Part shown: positions 1 to 5,615 of the stretch, piece by piece
Layout: each line of letters begins with the position of its first letter
Position numbering within the stretch: the stretch's first letter is position 1
DNA from: Cyanobacteria bacterium UBA9971
GTDB lineage: Bacteria; Cyanobacteriota; Vampirovibrionia; Gastranaerophilales; UBA9971
Direction of reading: 5' to 3'
DNA: 11,718 bases
NCBI GenBank assembly: GCA_003499955.1
Contig: DNRP01000002.1
Span: 25,667 to 37,384, forward strand
Position numbers and translations under genes: made by a program
The notes under the pieces: model-generated
The model's database searches: none
Told to the model about the DNA's origin: nothing
The model's input: only the letters and a program-made list of their open reading frames with translations

Positions 1-749
1 CCCCAGTTTTCGCCGCCAATCATAACCTTGTTTCCTGTAGACTTGCTGTGAATTGCAAGAAGTTTTACGTGCTGAATTTTTGTGCCGCCCTGAGTTGATC
101 TAGGATAAATAGCAACATCAACACCAGCATCAATCAAGCGTTTTACCATATTTAAGTTGTTATAAAATTTTTCTTTTCTTCCGAATCCATCTTCAGGCCA
201 CTTGCTTGCATCAAGAATTGTTTGAACTTTAACGCCTTCGTTACTTTTCTTGATTATTGTATCATAAAGTTTTTGCTGTTGTTCAGAACCCGGAACTATT
301 TCCGCACCACCCAAAGGATGACGTGTTTCTGCATCATCTTTGTTTTGGAATTCAAACATTTCTATTTGGATGCAATCACCTTTTTTGGTATTTTCAACCC
401 ACTCAAGAGCTTTTGGAAAAATTTGTCCACCGTCAATTAAAGTTGTAACATTTGTTCTGCCAACTTCTGCTGTAACGCTTTTTTCCGGTTCAACTTTAGC
501 TAATTTACTGAATAATAATTTGTTTACTAATTCACTGACGGATTTAGAACTTTCAGTAGCTGCTTTAAGAAGTCTTGCTGCTACTTCTGCGTACATAAAA
601 ACAGCAGTATCTTCTCCTTTTTGTCTGTTTTGTATCGGAACAAAAACAGGTATGCTTTTTTTATTGTCATTTTCGGAAGCTGCAAAAGTTATTGGATTAG
701 AAGTATTTCTATTCAATAACTTGTTTAAATTCGTTGTAATTAAATTCAT
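1..749 (-). CDS. Phospholipase D-like (HKD-family) protein, 3' end outside window
   Basis: Reading from the ATG at 749 down to base 1 gives 249 open codons that continue past the window edge. The last visible residues, HVKLLAIHSK followed by VMIGGENWG, match the first HxK...GG-x-N active-site motif of the phospholipase D superfamily (H227, K229, N248). These enzymes cleave or transfer phosphodiester head groups of lipids, or act on nucleic acids. About residues 95-250 look like the first PLD half (an extended strand/helix region, LIDGGQIFPKALEWV, then the HxK strand). The first ~95 residues are not recognised, and no signal peptide is evident. The Asp normally seven residues after the motif His is His234 here, and the segment before the GG is longer than usual. 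A second HKD motif would lie outside the window. The start is supported by AGAGGG at 766-761 on the minus strand. The fold call is fairly safe; the substrate is unknown. Confidence 0.72.
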   Translation of the reverse strand, partial: MNLITTNLNKLLNRNTSNPITFAASENDNKKSIPVFVPIQNRQKGEDTAVFMYAEVAARLLKAATESSKSVSELVNKLLFSKLAKVEPEKSVTAEVGRTNVTTLIDGGQIFPKALEWVENTKKGDCIQIEMFEFQNKDDAETRHPLGGAEIVPGSEQQQKLYDTIIKKSNEGVKVQTILDASKWPEDGFGRKEKFYNNLNMVKRLIDAGVDVAIYPRSTQGGTKIQHVKLLAIHSKSTGNKVMIGGENW

Positions 750-1049
750 TTTTACAGCTACCCTCTTAACTAACTACCTGAAACATACATCACGAAAAAA
801 ATTGATAAAAACTTTTTCATCTTTCTGTATGTTTAAAGTACCGACATAAAAAAACATGATACTTAAACGGCTTTTTTGTTAAGTTTTTTTACAAATCTTA
901 AAACTTTAAAAAACTTATTATACAAATGAATGCTTAATTTTTTAATCGTTATTGTTTTGTATAATTTGAAAATTAGTCATAAAGGGGATAAAATAATCTT
1001 TATTATTAAAAGATAATTATGTCGTTAGAAATTTAAAAAAGGAAAAACA
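750..1049. other. Divergent intergenic region between PLD-like gene and PCP-peptide gene
   Basis: Three hundred AT-rich bases separate the two divergent genes. The right part holds the promoter of the plus-strand peptide gene. For the minus-strand PLD-like gene I see the ribosome binding site (ccctct, 761-766) and two possible -10 boxes on the minus strand (TATCAT at 863-858 and TATAAT at 922-917), neither with a convincing -35. A short inverted repeat ACTTAA/TTAAGT (861-866 and 879-884) is followed by a T run, but no plus-strand gene precedes it, so I do not call it a terminator. No further gene is supported here. Confidence 0.4.
966..994 (+). promoter_or_regulatory. Sigma-70-type promoter of the PCP-peptide gene
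   Basis: TTGAAA (966-971) and TAAAAT (989-994) are separated by exactly 17 bases, each one mismatch from the consensus. This places a transcription start near 1001 and a leader of about 50 bases before the ATG at 1050. A second TATAAT at 960-965 lacks a good -35 and is a weaker alternative. Confidence 0.55.
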
Positions 1050-1289
1050 ATGAAAAAATTATCTTATATTGTAATTTTAGCAACAGCACTGATTTTTGCA
1101 GGAAGTCAAATAGTAAACAGTGCAGGACAACCATGTCCGGTAAACAAACCTTGTCCAACAACAACCACTCCATGTCCATGTCAAAAAATGGCAAAACCAT
1201 GTCCTGTTAAATCTAAAATAAAAACAAAACCATGCCCTGTTACTAAAAAAGTTAAGGCTGCTCCTTGTCCATGTGAAAAAAAACACTAA
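1050..1289 (+). CDS. Small secreted Cys/Pro/Lys-rich peptide with six PCP motifs
   Basis: This is a 79-residue protein of no family I recognise. Residues 1-25 look like a Sec signal peptide: MKK, then a hydrophobic core, then VNSA before Gly-Gln, a plausible signal peptidase I site. No lipobox is visible. The mature part of about 54 residues contains six Pro-Cys-Pro motifs, in the order PCPV, PCPT, PCPC, PCPV, PCPV, PCPC, joined by short basic linkers rich in Lys and Thr. It can be read as two unequal modules, each ending in PCPC. All eight cysteines lie in the mature region. The ATG has a good AAAAAAGGA site six bases upstream. The gene stands alone between its own promoter and terminator. 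An exported metal- or redox-active peptide or a cell-surface component is possible, but this is inference from composition only. The opposite-strand frame over the same bases lacks a ribosome binding site and is taken as a shadow. Confidence 0.82.
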   Translation: MKKLSYIVILATALIFAGSQIVNSAGQPCPVNKPCPTTTTPCPCQKMAKPCPVKSKIKTKPCPVTKKVKAAPCPCEKKH

Positions 1290-1316
1290 AAAATAAACCA
1301 TAAATAAAAAATCTTT

Positions 1317-1367
1317 AAAACAAAAAGACTTCTGTAATTTTTACAACAGAAGTCTTTTTGTTTTAAT
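1317..1367 (+). terminator. Strong intrinsic terminator after the PCP-peptide gene
   Basis: A perfect 19-bp inverted repeat (1317-1335 and 1346-1364) with a ten-base loop forms a hairpin whose GACTTCTGT core is flanked by A-rich and T-rich arms. The right arm ends in a T-rich tract. It closes the single-gene unit and insulates the TPR gene downstream. Confidence 0.9.
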
Positions 1368-1449
1368 ATTCCTAAAACTTTGATAGAATTTAAACTAAGC
1401 TTGGATTAATAAAGTAAAAGAAAAATTTAGTCTGGTAGTTGCATAAAAA

Positions 1450-2400
1450 ATGAATGATACAAAAAAACCGGAAACATTAAACGAGTTAGAAAAACTCATT
1501 AAAATAAATCCTTCTGATATAAAACTCAGGGCAACTTATGCGGAAGCTCTTCTTTATGAAGGTTTTTTGGATGAATCTCTTGAGCAGCATTTGCAGCTTT
1601 TCAGAATTTTTCCAAAAAACGAAGAAGTTTGCTATAACATCGGAATAATATATGAAAAACAAAAGAAAATTGATAATGCGCTCAATTATTATGAAAAAGC
1701 GGTAAGTTTTTGTCCCGATGATCCTGATTTCAGATACAGTTTGGCTTTTATGCTTGATAAAAAAGGCGAAATTGACAGAGCGATAGAAGAATATAAAAAA
1801 ACTATAGAGCTTGATAATGAGGATTCTAACGCTCATTTTAACTTAGGATGTCTTTATGTAAAGAAAAAACTCTCGGAGCTTGCCAAAAAACACTTTGAAT
1901 CCGCTGTAAAAATCAATCCTGACGATGTTTACGCGAGGTTTAATCTGGCTTTTGAGTATAAAAAAGAAGGTAAAATACATGACGCCCTTCAACAATATCA
2001 TGAAATAATAAAACTAAGTCCTGATTATAGTTGGGCTTACTATAATATAGGCTGTATTTTGTTTGAACAGGGCAATATTAATAAAGCTGAAAGCTTCTTT
2101 AAGAAGACAACAGAGTTAAATCCAAAAGATGTCGAGGCATTTAAAGTTCTTTCGGACATAGCTGAATCAAAAAATAAAAATGAAAACGCGATTAATTATC
2201 TGGAAACAGCTTTAATTCAAAATCCTGAAAACGGAAATATACATTATTACATAGCAAAAATCTATAAAAAAATTAATGAAACCGAAGATGCGCTGTTTCA
2301 TTTAAATAAAGCTCTTCAAAATAAAGAAACTTTATCAATGGCGGAAGAAATTGTTGTTAGAGAACTTGAAGAACTGGTTACGTCATTGCGAACGAAGTGA
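1450..2400 (+). CDS. Tetratricopeptide repeat (TPR) protein
   Basis: This 316-residue protein is built almost wholly of about eight 34-residue TPR units (roughly residues 23-56, 57-90, 91-124, 125-158, 159-192, 193-226, 227-260 and 261-294). Each shows the usual pattern of small and aromatic residues and a Pro near the unit end (for example INPDD, LNPKD). TPR arrays are protein-interaction scaffolds; nothing here identifies the partner. There is no signal peptide or membrane segment, so a cytoplasmic location is expected. The ATG follows an in-frame TAA two codons upstream, which fixes the start, but no clear Shine-Dalgarno is present. The last codons (TCA TTG CGA ACG AAG TGA) and the stop come from an intergenic repeat element beginning at 2382, so the C-terminal SLRTK is repeat-derived. 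The gene lies upstream of era in the same direction and could be cotranscribed with it through the repeat. Confidence 0.88.
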   Translation: MNDTKKPETLNELEKLIKINPSDIKLRATYAEALLYEGFLDESLEQHLQLFRIFPKNEEVCYNIGIIYEKQKKIDNALNYYEKAVSFCPDDPDFRYSLAFMLDKKGEIDRAIEEYKKTIELDNEDSNAHFNLGCLYVKKKLSELAKKHFESAVKINPDDVYARFNLAFEYKKEGKIHDALQQYHEIIKLSPDYSWAYYNIGCILFEQGNINKAESFFKKTTELNPKDVEAFKVLSDIAESKNKNENAINYLETALIQNPENGNIHYYIAKIYKKINETEDALFHLNKALQNKETLSMAEEIVVRELEELVTSLRTK

Positions 2401-2507
2401 AGCAATCCACAAATCAGTGATTATTAAATGGATTGCCGCGTCGAGGCTTTAGCTGCCCCCTCCTTTTTTGATAATTAATCAAAAAAGCGGGTACCCTTCA
2501 CAATGAC
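2382..2507. repeat. Palindromic intergenic repeat element 1 (REP/MITE-like)
   Basis: A 126-base element is bounded by GTCATTG (2382-2388) and CAATGAC (2501-2507). Inside it are an inner inverted repeat GCAATCCA/TGGATTGC (2402-2409 and 2429-2436) and a second hairpin CTTTTTTGAT/ATCAAAAAAG (2463-2472 and 2478-2487). It belongs to the widespread 'gtcattgcga...gaagcaatcc' class of bacterial dispersed palindromes. It overlaps the end of the TPR gene and lies just upstream of era. It carries no transposase, so any mobility would depend on a helper in trans. Confidence 0.8.
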
Positions 2508-2538
2508 AGCTTAGTATACTAAAGAAATAGGAGTTAAA

Positions 2539-3435
2539 ATGTCTTATAAATCAGGTTTTGTAGCGATAATCGGCAGACCGAATGTCGGAAAATCAACATT
2601 GTTAAACAAAATTTTAGGTCAAAAAATAGCTATAACAAGCTCAAAACCACAAACCACCAGAAGGAGAATAAAAGGTTTTCATACTTCCGAAAAAGGACAA
2701 ATAATCTTTGTTGACACCCCCGGAGTTCACAAACCTCTTTATAAACTCGGCGAATTCCTTCTGGATGAGGCAAAACTTGCTATTCCTGACGCGGATTTGA
2801 TTTTGTTTCTGGTTGACGGGACAGAAGCAGCGGGACTTGGCGACAGGTGGATTGCGGAAAATCTTCTGCAAGGCGAAATTCCTGTCATAATGGTAATCAA
2901 TAAGGTTGATCAGATTAAAAATATGGAAGTCAGATATCAGATAGTCGAGAGTTATAAGAATTTGCTGGGCGAAAAATCTGTTCCAATCCTGAAAATTTCC
3001 GCAAAAACAGGCAGAAACGTGGATGATTTAATTAAAAATATCTACAGAAAGCTTCCGAAAGGTCCTCAATATTATCCTGAAGATGAAGTAACAGACCAGA
3101 ATCTTAAATCAATCGTTGCAGAAACCATAAGAGAAAAGGTTATACGCAAAACCATGGAGGAAGTTCCCCATAGTATTGCTGTTGTTATTGATAATTTTGA
3201 AGAAAAAGAAGCTATAACAAATATAGCGGCGACAATTTTTGTGGAGCATGAATCCCAAAAAGGGATAATAATAGGTGAAAAAGCCTCTATGCTTAAATCC
3301 ATAGGGACAGATGCAAGAATTGACATAGAAAAATGTCTTGAAACAAAAGTTTTTCTCGAATTATTTGTTAAACTTAAGAAAAATTGGAGAAAAAACCCGT
3401 CCGCACTTAGACAGTTCGGCTATACTTCTAAGTAA
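2539..3435 (+). CDS. era: GTPase Era (16S rRNA-binding ribosome assembly GTPase)
   Basis: Era binds the 3' end of 16S rRNA and acts in late 30S subunit assembly, coupled to growth and division. The 298 residues are full length for the family. G1 GRPNVGKS is at 12-19, the G2 region PQTTRRR at 37-43, G3 DTPG at 59-62, G4 NKVD at 121-124 and G5 SAK at 154-156. The C-terminal KH domain (about 200-290) has the signature ESQKGIIIGEK and the family ending WRKNPSALRQFGY. The IGEKASML stretch differs from the more usual glycine-rich GxxG loop, which is a modest variation. The start has AGGAG six bases from the ATG (2529-2533). The protein is expected in the cytoplasm and at the inner membrane. Repeat elements flank the gene on both sides. 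A weak hairpin follows the stop. Confidence 0.97.
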   Translation: MSYKSGFVAIIGRPNVGKSTLLNKILGQKIAITSSKPQTTRRRIKGFHTSEKGQIIFVDTPGVHKPLYKLGEFLLDEAKLAIPDADLILFLVDGTEAAGLGDRWIAENLLQGEIPVIMVINKVDQIKNMEVRYQIVESYKNLLGEKSVPILKISAKTGRNVDDLIKNIYRKLPKGPQYYPEDEVTDQNLKSIVAETIREKVIRKTMEEVPHSIAVVIDNFEEKEAITNIAATIFVEHESQKGIIIGEKASMLKSIGTDARIDIEKCLETKVFLELFVKLKKNWRKNPSALRQFGYTSK

Positions 3436-3475
3436 CCTGTCAGTTCTTGAACAGGTGGTTATTTTAATTTATTCT
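3435..3475 (+). terminator. Possible weak intrinsic terminator after era
   Basis: ACCTGT (3435-3440) and ACAGGT (3451-3456) can pair across a ten-base loop and are followed by the T-rich stretch gttattttaattt. The stem is only six pairs and overlaps the last base of the stop codon, so termination would be partial at best. Confidence 0.35.
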
Positions 3476-3504
3476 GAAACTACAGAAAAACATATAAAAA
3501 TGTC

Positions 3505-3596
3505 CTGTCATTGCGAGGAACGAAGTGACGAAGCAATCCAAAATATAGCGTTTCTTTTTGGATTGCCACGCTCTCGTTGGTCGCTCGCAATGACAG
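3505..3596. repeat. Palindromic intergenic repeat element 2 (REP/MITE-like)
   Basis: A 92-base element has perfect 13-bp terminal inverted repeats, CTGTCATTGCGAG (3505-3517) and CTCGCAATGACAG (3584-3596). It also has an inner perfect 11-bp inverted repeat, GCAATCCAAAA/TTTTGGATTGC (3533-3543 and 3556-3566). It is the same class as element 1 at its left end but lacks that element's C-rich/T-rich hairpin module. It lies between era and cysK. The open frame across it, which reads CHCEERSDEAIQ, is the well-known artefact of this repeat class and is not annotated as a gene. Confidence 0.85.
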
Positions 3597-3630
3597 TCCA
3601 ATTACTAAAGAAGAAAAGAGATTCTAAAAA

Positions 3631-4575
3631 ATGAAAATTGCGAATAATGTTACTGAATTAATCGGAAACACCCCGCTTGTTTATATAAACAGATTAACAG
3701 AAGGCTTTTATGCAAAAGTTGTAGCAAAATTAGAATGTTTTAATCCGGCATGTTCCGTTAAGGACAGAGTTGCGCTTAATATGATACAGGAAGCCGAAAA
3801 ACAAGGCAAAATTACACCCGGTAAAACTACAATTATTGAGCCTACAAGTGGAAATACAGGAATAGGGCTTGCATGTGTAAGTGCAGTCAAAGGCTATAAA
3901 TTAATTCTCACCATGCCGGAAACAATGAGCGTAGAAAGAAGAATGCTCTTAAAAGCATACGGGGCAGAAGTTGTGCTTACGGAGGGAAGTCTGGGAATGA
4001 AAGGCGCAATAGAAAAAGCTCGAGAACTTTCGGAAACTTTGCCTAATGCTTGTATTCTTCAACAATTTGCTAATCCTGCAAACCCTGATACTCACAGAAA
4101 AACCACCGCGGAAGAAATTTGGCAAGATACTGACGGGCAGATAGATATTTTGGTGGCAGGAGTAGGAACTGGCGGAACTGTTACAGGAGTTGCGGAAGTC
4201 TTAAAACAAAGAAACCCCGAACTTAAAACAATTGCAGTAGAGCCTGCAAACAGCCCAGTGCTTTCAGGAGGCGCACCTTCTCCGCATAAAATTCAGGGAA
4301 TCGGCGCGGGATTTGTGCCGGAAGTTTTAAACAGGGAAATTATAGATGAAATTATACAGGTAAGCGATGAAAATGCTCTTGAAACAGCAAGAAATCTTGC
4401 CACAAAAGAAGGATTGCTTTCTGGGATTTCTTGCGGAGCTGCAATGTGGGCAGCTCTCGAAGTTGCTAAAAGAGAAGAAAACGCAGGTAAGTTGATTGTA
4501 GTGATTCTGCCTGATTTTGGCGAAAGATACCTGAGCACCGCGCTTTTTCAGCATCTTGCCGAAGTTCAGGTTTAG
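3631..4575 (+). CDS. cysK: Cysteine synthase A (O-acetylserine sulfhydrylase)
   Basis: CysK is a PLP enzyme that converts O-acetylserine and sulfide to cysteine and acetate in the cytoplasm. The 314 residues match the usual ~310. The opening ELIGNTPLV is the family signature. NPACSVKDR carries the PLP Schiff-base lysine (K44). TSGNTG (72-77) is the substrate-binding loop, GTGGT (179-183) grips the PLP phosphate, and SGISCGA (264-270) contains the serine that contacts the pyridine nitrogen. [13 protein letters not shown] is typical of CysK rather than cystathionine beta-synthase. The ribosome binding site is only a purine-rich stretch (aagaaaagag). The gene ends 21 bases before the stop of the convergent orphan gene, with no clear terminator between. 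Its partner gene cysE lies about 1 kb downstream in the same orientation. Confidence 0.96.
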   Translation: MKIANNVTELIGNTPLVYINRLTEGFYAKVVAKLECFNPACSVKDRVALNMIQEAEKQGKITPGKTTIIEPTSGNTGIGLACVSAVKGYKLILTMPETMSVERRMLLKAYGAEVVLTEGSLGMKGAIEKARELSETLPNACILQQFANPANPDTHRKTTAEEIWQDTDGQIDILVAGVGTGGTVTGVAEVLKQRNPELKTIAVEPANSPVLSGGAPSPHKIQGIGAGFVPEVLNREIIDEIIQVSDENALETARNLATKEGLLSGISCGAAMWAALEVAKREENAGKLIVVILPDFGERYLSTALFQHLAEVQV

Positions 4576-4596
4576 ATATAACCTTTTTTGTAATTT

Positions 4597-5163
4597 TTAT
4601 CCTTTTATATTAAGACCTTCGCCTACAACTTTGACATAACCACGTGTTCCTTGAGATCTGTCTGCTTGAACATAATGTGATTTTAAGTTAAATTCACTTT
4701 TTTGGTTTATAGAAACCCCAGAGTTTTCATTAAGTTTTATTTCAGCATTTTCACCTTCAATTTTATCTATCTTTGCAAAACCATGATCTTTTTCACTTCC
4801 CCCTAAAAGCACATTGGCATTATCTTTCATTGTTTTTATTTCAAGAGCAGAATAACCATAAACATTTAATTTACTAAGTTTATCTATTTTGTCAATTTTA
4901 ATATGTTCGTAACGAATATCTGTATCCAAATTTTCAAGATTTTTCATTTTTGAAAGTCCATCTAATTGTTTTTCTTTTCCTTTAATTAGTAGCTTTGCTG
5001 TGTATCTATCTCCATCATTATTATTGCTTATTGACAGAAAAGCATCATCATCAGTAAGATTAAATGTAACATGCGTTCTACTGCCATCTTTGTTAATTCT
5101 ATCCGCTGTACCATAAGTTCCTGAAAAACCTAACCTTGAATTTGAAATACCTGAAACGTTCAT
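4597..5163 (-). CDS. Orphan 188-residue hypothetical protein, beta-strand-rich
   Basis: I do not recognise this protein. It starts at an ATG with AAGGAT seven bases upstream (5176-5171, minus strand), so it looks like a real gene. The composition is rich in Asn, Asp, Lys and Gly, with no signal peptide or membrane segment. The N-terminus carries a GFSGTYG motif (12-18). Two stretches beginning KIDKI (89-93 and 131-135), 42 residues apart, are followed by alternating hydrophobic and charged positions (for example AEIKLNENSGVSINQ). This pattern suggests short repeated beta strands such as a small beta-solenoid, but that is inference. It is the only minus-strand gene between cysK and cysE, and it looks inserted between two functionally linked genes. 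The AT-rich intergenic DNA upstream contains a possible promoter. Confidence 0.72.
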   Translation of the reverse strand: MNVSGISNSRLGFSGTYGTADRINKDGSRTHVTFNLTDDDAFLSISNNNDGDRYTAKLLIKGKEKQLDGLSKMKNLENLDTDIRYEHIKIDKIDKLSKLNVYGYSALEIKTMKDNANVLLGGSEKDHGFAKIDKIEGENAEIKLNENSGVSINQKSEFNLKSHYVQADRSQGTRGYVKVVGEGLNIKG

Positions 5164-5210
5164 AATTTATATCCTTATTTAAAATTTAATAATATTAATT
5201 TCTAATGTTT

Positions 5211-5239
5211 AAATAACCCTGAATGAAAAAAATTGACAA
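5211..5239 (-). promoter_or_regulatory. Candidate promoter of the orphan minus-strand gene
   Basis: On the minus strand, TTGTCA (5239-5234) is followed after 17 bases by TTATTT (5216-5211). The -35 is good and the -10 is moderate. The start point would be about 45 bases upstream of the ATG. Confidence 0.35.
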
Positions 5240-5326
5240 CTCATATCAAGAGAATTTCCAGCGAAGGAGTAAAATCCTTACTGTGACAGAGAAAAGCCTT
5301 GTTTAATATTACTTAATATTTAAAAA

Positions 5327-5355
5327 TTGTAATTTGTTAATTAATGTTTTATCAT
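5327..5355 (+). promoter_or_regulatory. Candidate promoter of the mini-protein gene
   Basis: TTGTAA (5327-5332) and TATCAT (5350-5355) are exactly 17 bases apart. The transcript would begin near 5362 and have a leader of about 78 bases. The -10 box lies inside the 5337-5362 inverted repeat, so a protein bound there would block transcription. Confidence 0.42.
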
Positions 5356-5362
5356 TAATTAA
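5337..5362. promoter_or_regulatory. AT-rich perfect inverted repeat, possible operator
   Basis: TTAATTAATG (5337-5346) and CATTAATTAA (5353-5362) form a perfect 10-bp inverted repeat around a six-base spacer. It covers the candidate -10 box of the mini-protein promoter. A repressor operator is the simplest reading, although AT-rich palindromes also arise by chance in such DNA. Confidence 0.4.
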
Positions 5363-5439
5363 ATGAACTTTGAAAATTAAATACATCTTGCCGACAAGCC
5401 TTTAAACTGCGGTGACTACCGCCTAGAAAGGAGGCAGGA

Positions 5440-5523
5440 ATGAATATTAAATTAGAGTTTAAAGTAAAAACAGTAGTCCTACTACTAATAGTTCTACTGT
5501 TCTACATTTTAATCTCAAAATAA
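5440..5523 (+). CDS. 27-residue single-pass membrane mini-protein
   Basis: This short gene encodes a basic, mixed N-terminus (MNIKLEFKVK) followed by about 15 almost uninterrupted Val/Leu/Ile/Phe residues and a Ser-Lys end, so it should insert in the membrane. Gene status rests on an excellent AAAGGAGG (5427-5434) five bases from the ATG, on the candidate promoter upstream and on the dense transcript structure around it. Several leucines use CTA, including three in a row, which is unusual beside neighbours that prefer TTA and CTT. The CTA/ATA run coincides with an 8-bp inverted repeat AACAGTAG/CTACTGTT within the coding sequence. Size and hydrophobicity resemble type I toxins (Ibs, ShoB, TisB) and other small membrane regulators, but there is no sequence-level proof. 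It could also be a leader peptide for cysE. Confidence 0.62.
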   Translation: MNIKLEFKVKTVVLLLIVLLFYILISK

Positions 5524-5529
5524 TGTTCA

Positions 5530-5566
5530 AGGTGTTAAGGTAGTTTAAGGCTCTGCCTTAGCACCT
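5530..5566 (+). terminator. Hairpin with two competing pairings after the mini-protein gene
   Basis: AGGTGTTAAGG (5530-5540) can pair over 11 positions (one T-G wobble) with CCTTAGCACCT (5556-5566). Alternatively, TAAGGC/GCCTTA (5546-5551 and 5555-5560) forms a compact six-pair hairpin that excludes part of the first. The following bases, gtatttaatttt, are only moderately T-rich. It may end the mini-protein transcript or act as a regulatory structure ahead of cysE. Confidence 0.4.
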
Positions 5567-5615
5567 GTATTTAATTTTATTATAACATTATAAAATTAAT
5601 TTTCAAGGCAGAAAA

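Larger units (their letters stand above)
5164..5439. other. Intergenic region with structured elements upstream of the mini-protein gene
   Basis: This AT-rich stretch lies between the divergent orphan gene and the mini-protein gene. It holds a possible minus-strand promoter, a GAAGGAGTAAAATCCTTAC hairpin at about 5263-5282, an AT-rich inverted repeat (5337-5362) with an overlapping plus-strand promoter, and a small leader hairpin GCGGT/ACCGC (5409-5413 and 5418-5422) immediately before the ribosome binding site. No riboswitch class that I know matches the 5240-5300 part. No other gene is supported. Confidence 0.45.

Noticed and set aside
340..849. A long plus-strand frame of 169 codons
   Set aside because: It lies antisense to the PLD-like gene, whose reading frame carries a recognisable active-site motif and a proper ribosome binding site.
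1130..1280. Repeated ccatgtcc-type units resembling a short repeat array
   Set aside because: They are codons for PCP motifs in a coding frame with irregular short spacing, not a CRISPR array.
1077..1301. A Cys/Trp/Phe-rich minus-strand frame opposite the PCP-peptide gene
   Set aside because: It lacks a ribosome binding site and promoter. Its odd composition is the complement of the PCP repeats, and the plus-strand gene has all expression signals.
3338..3634. A 98-codon plus-strand frame overlapping the era end and repeat element 2
   Set aside because: It overlaps era in another frame, then reads through the palindromic repeat (CHCEERSDEAIQ), a known artefact of this repeat class. It has no ribosome binding site.
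5240..5300. Possible SAM (S-box) riboswitch because of a tatcaagaga string near sulfur genes
   Set aside because: The other conserved S-box blocks (the ggaggga and ggcaacc regions) are missing.
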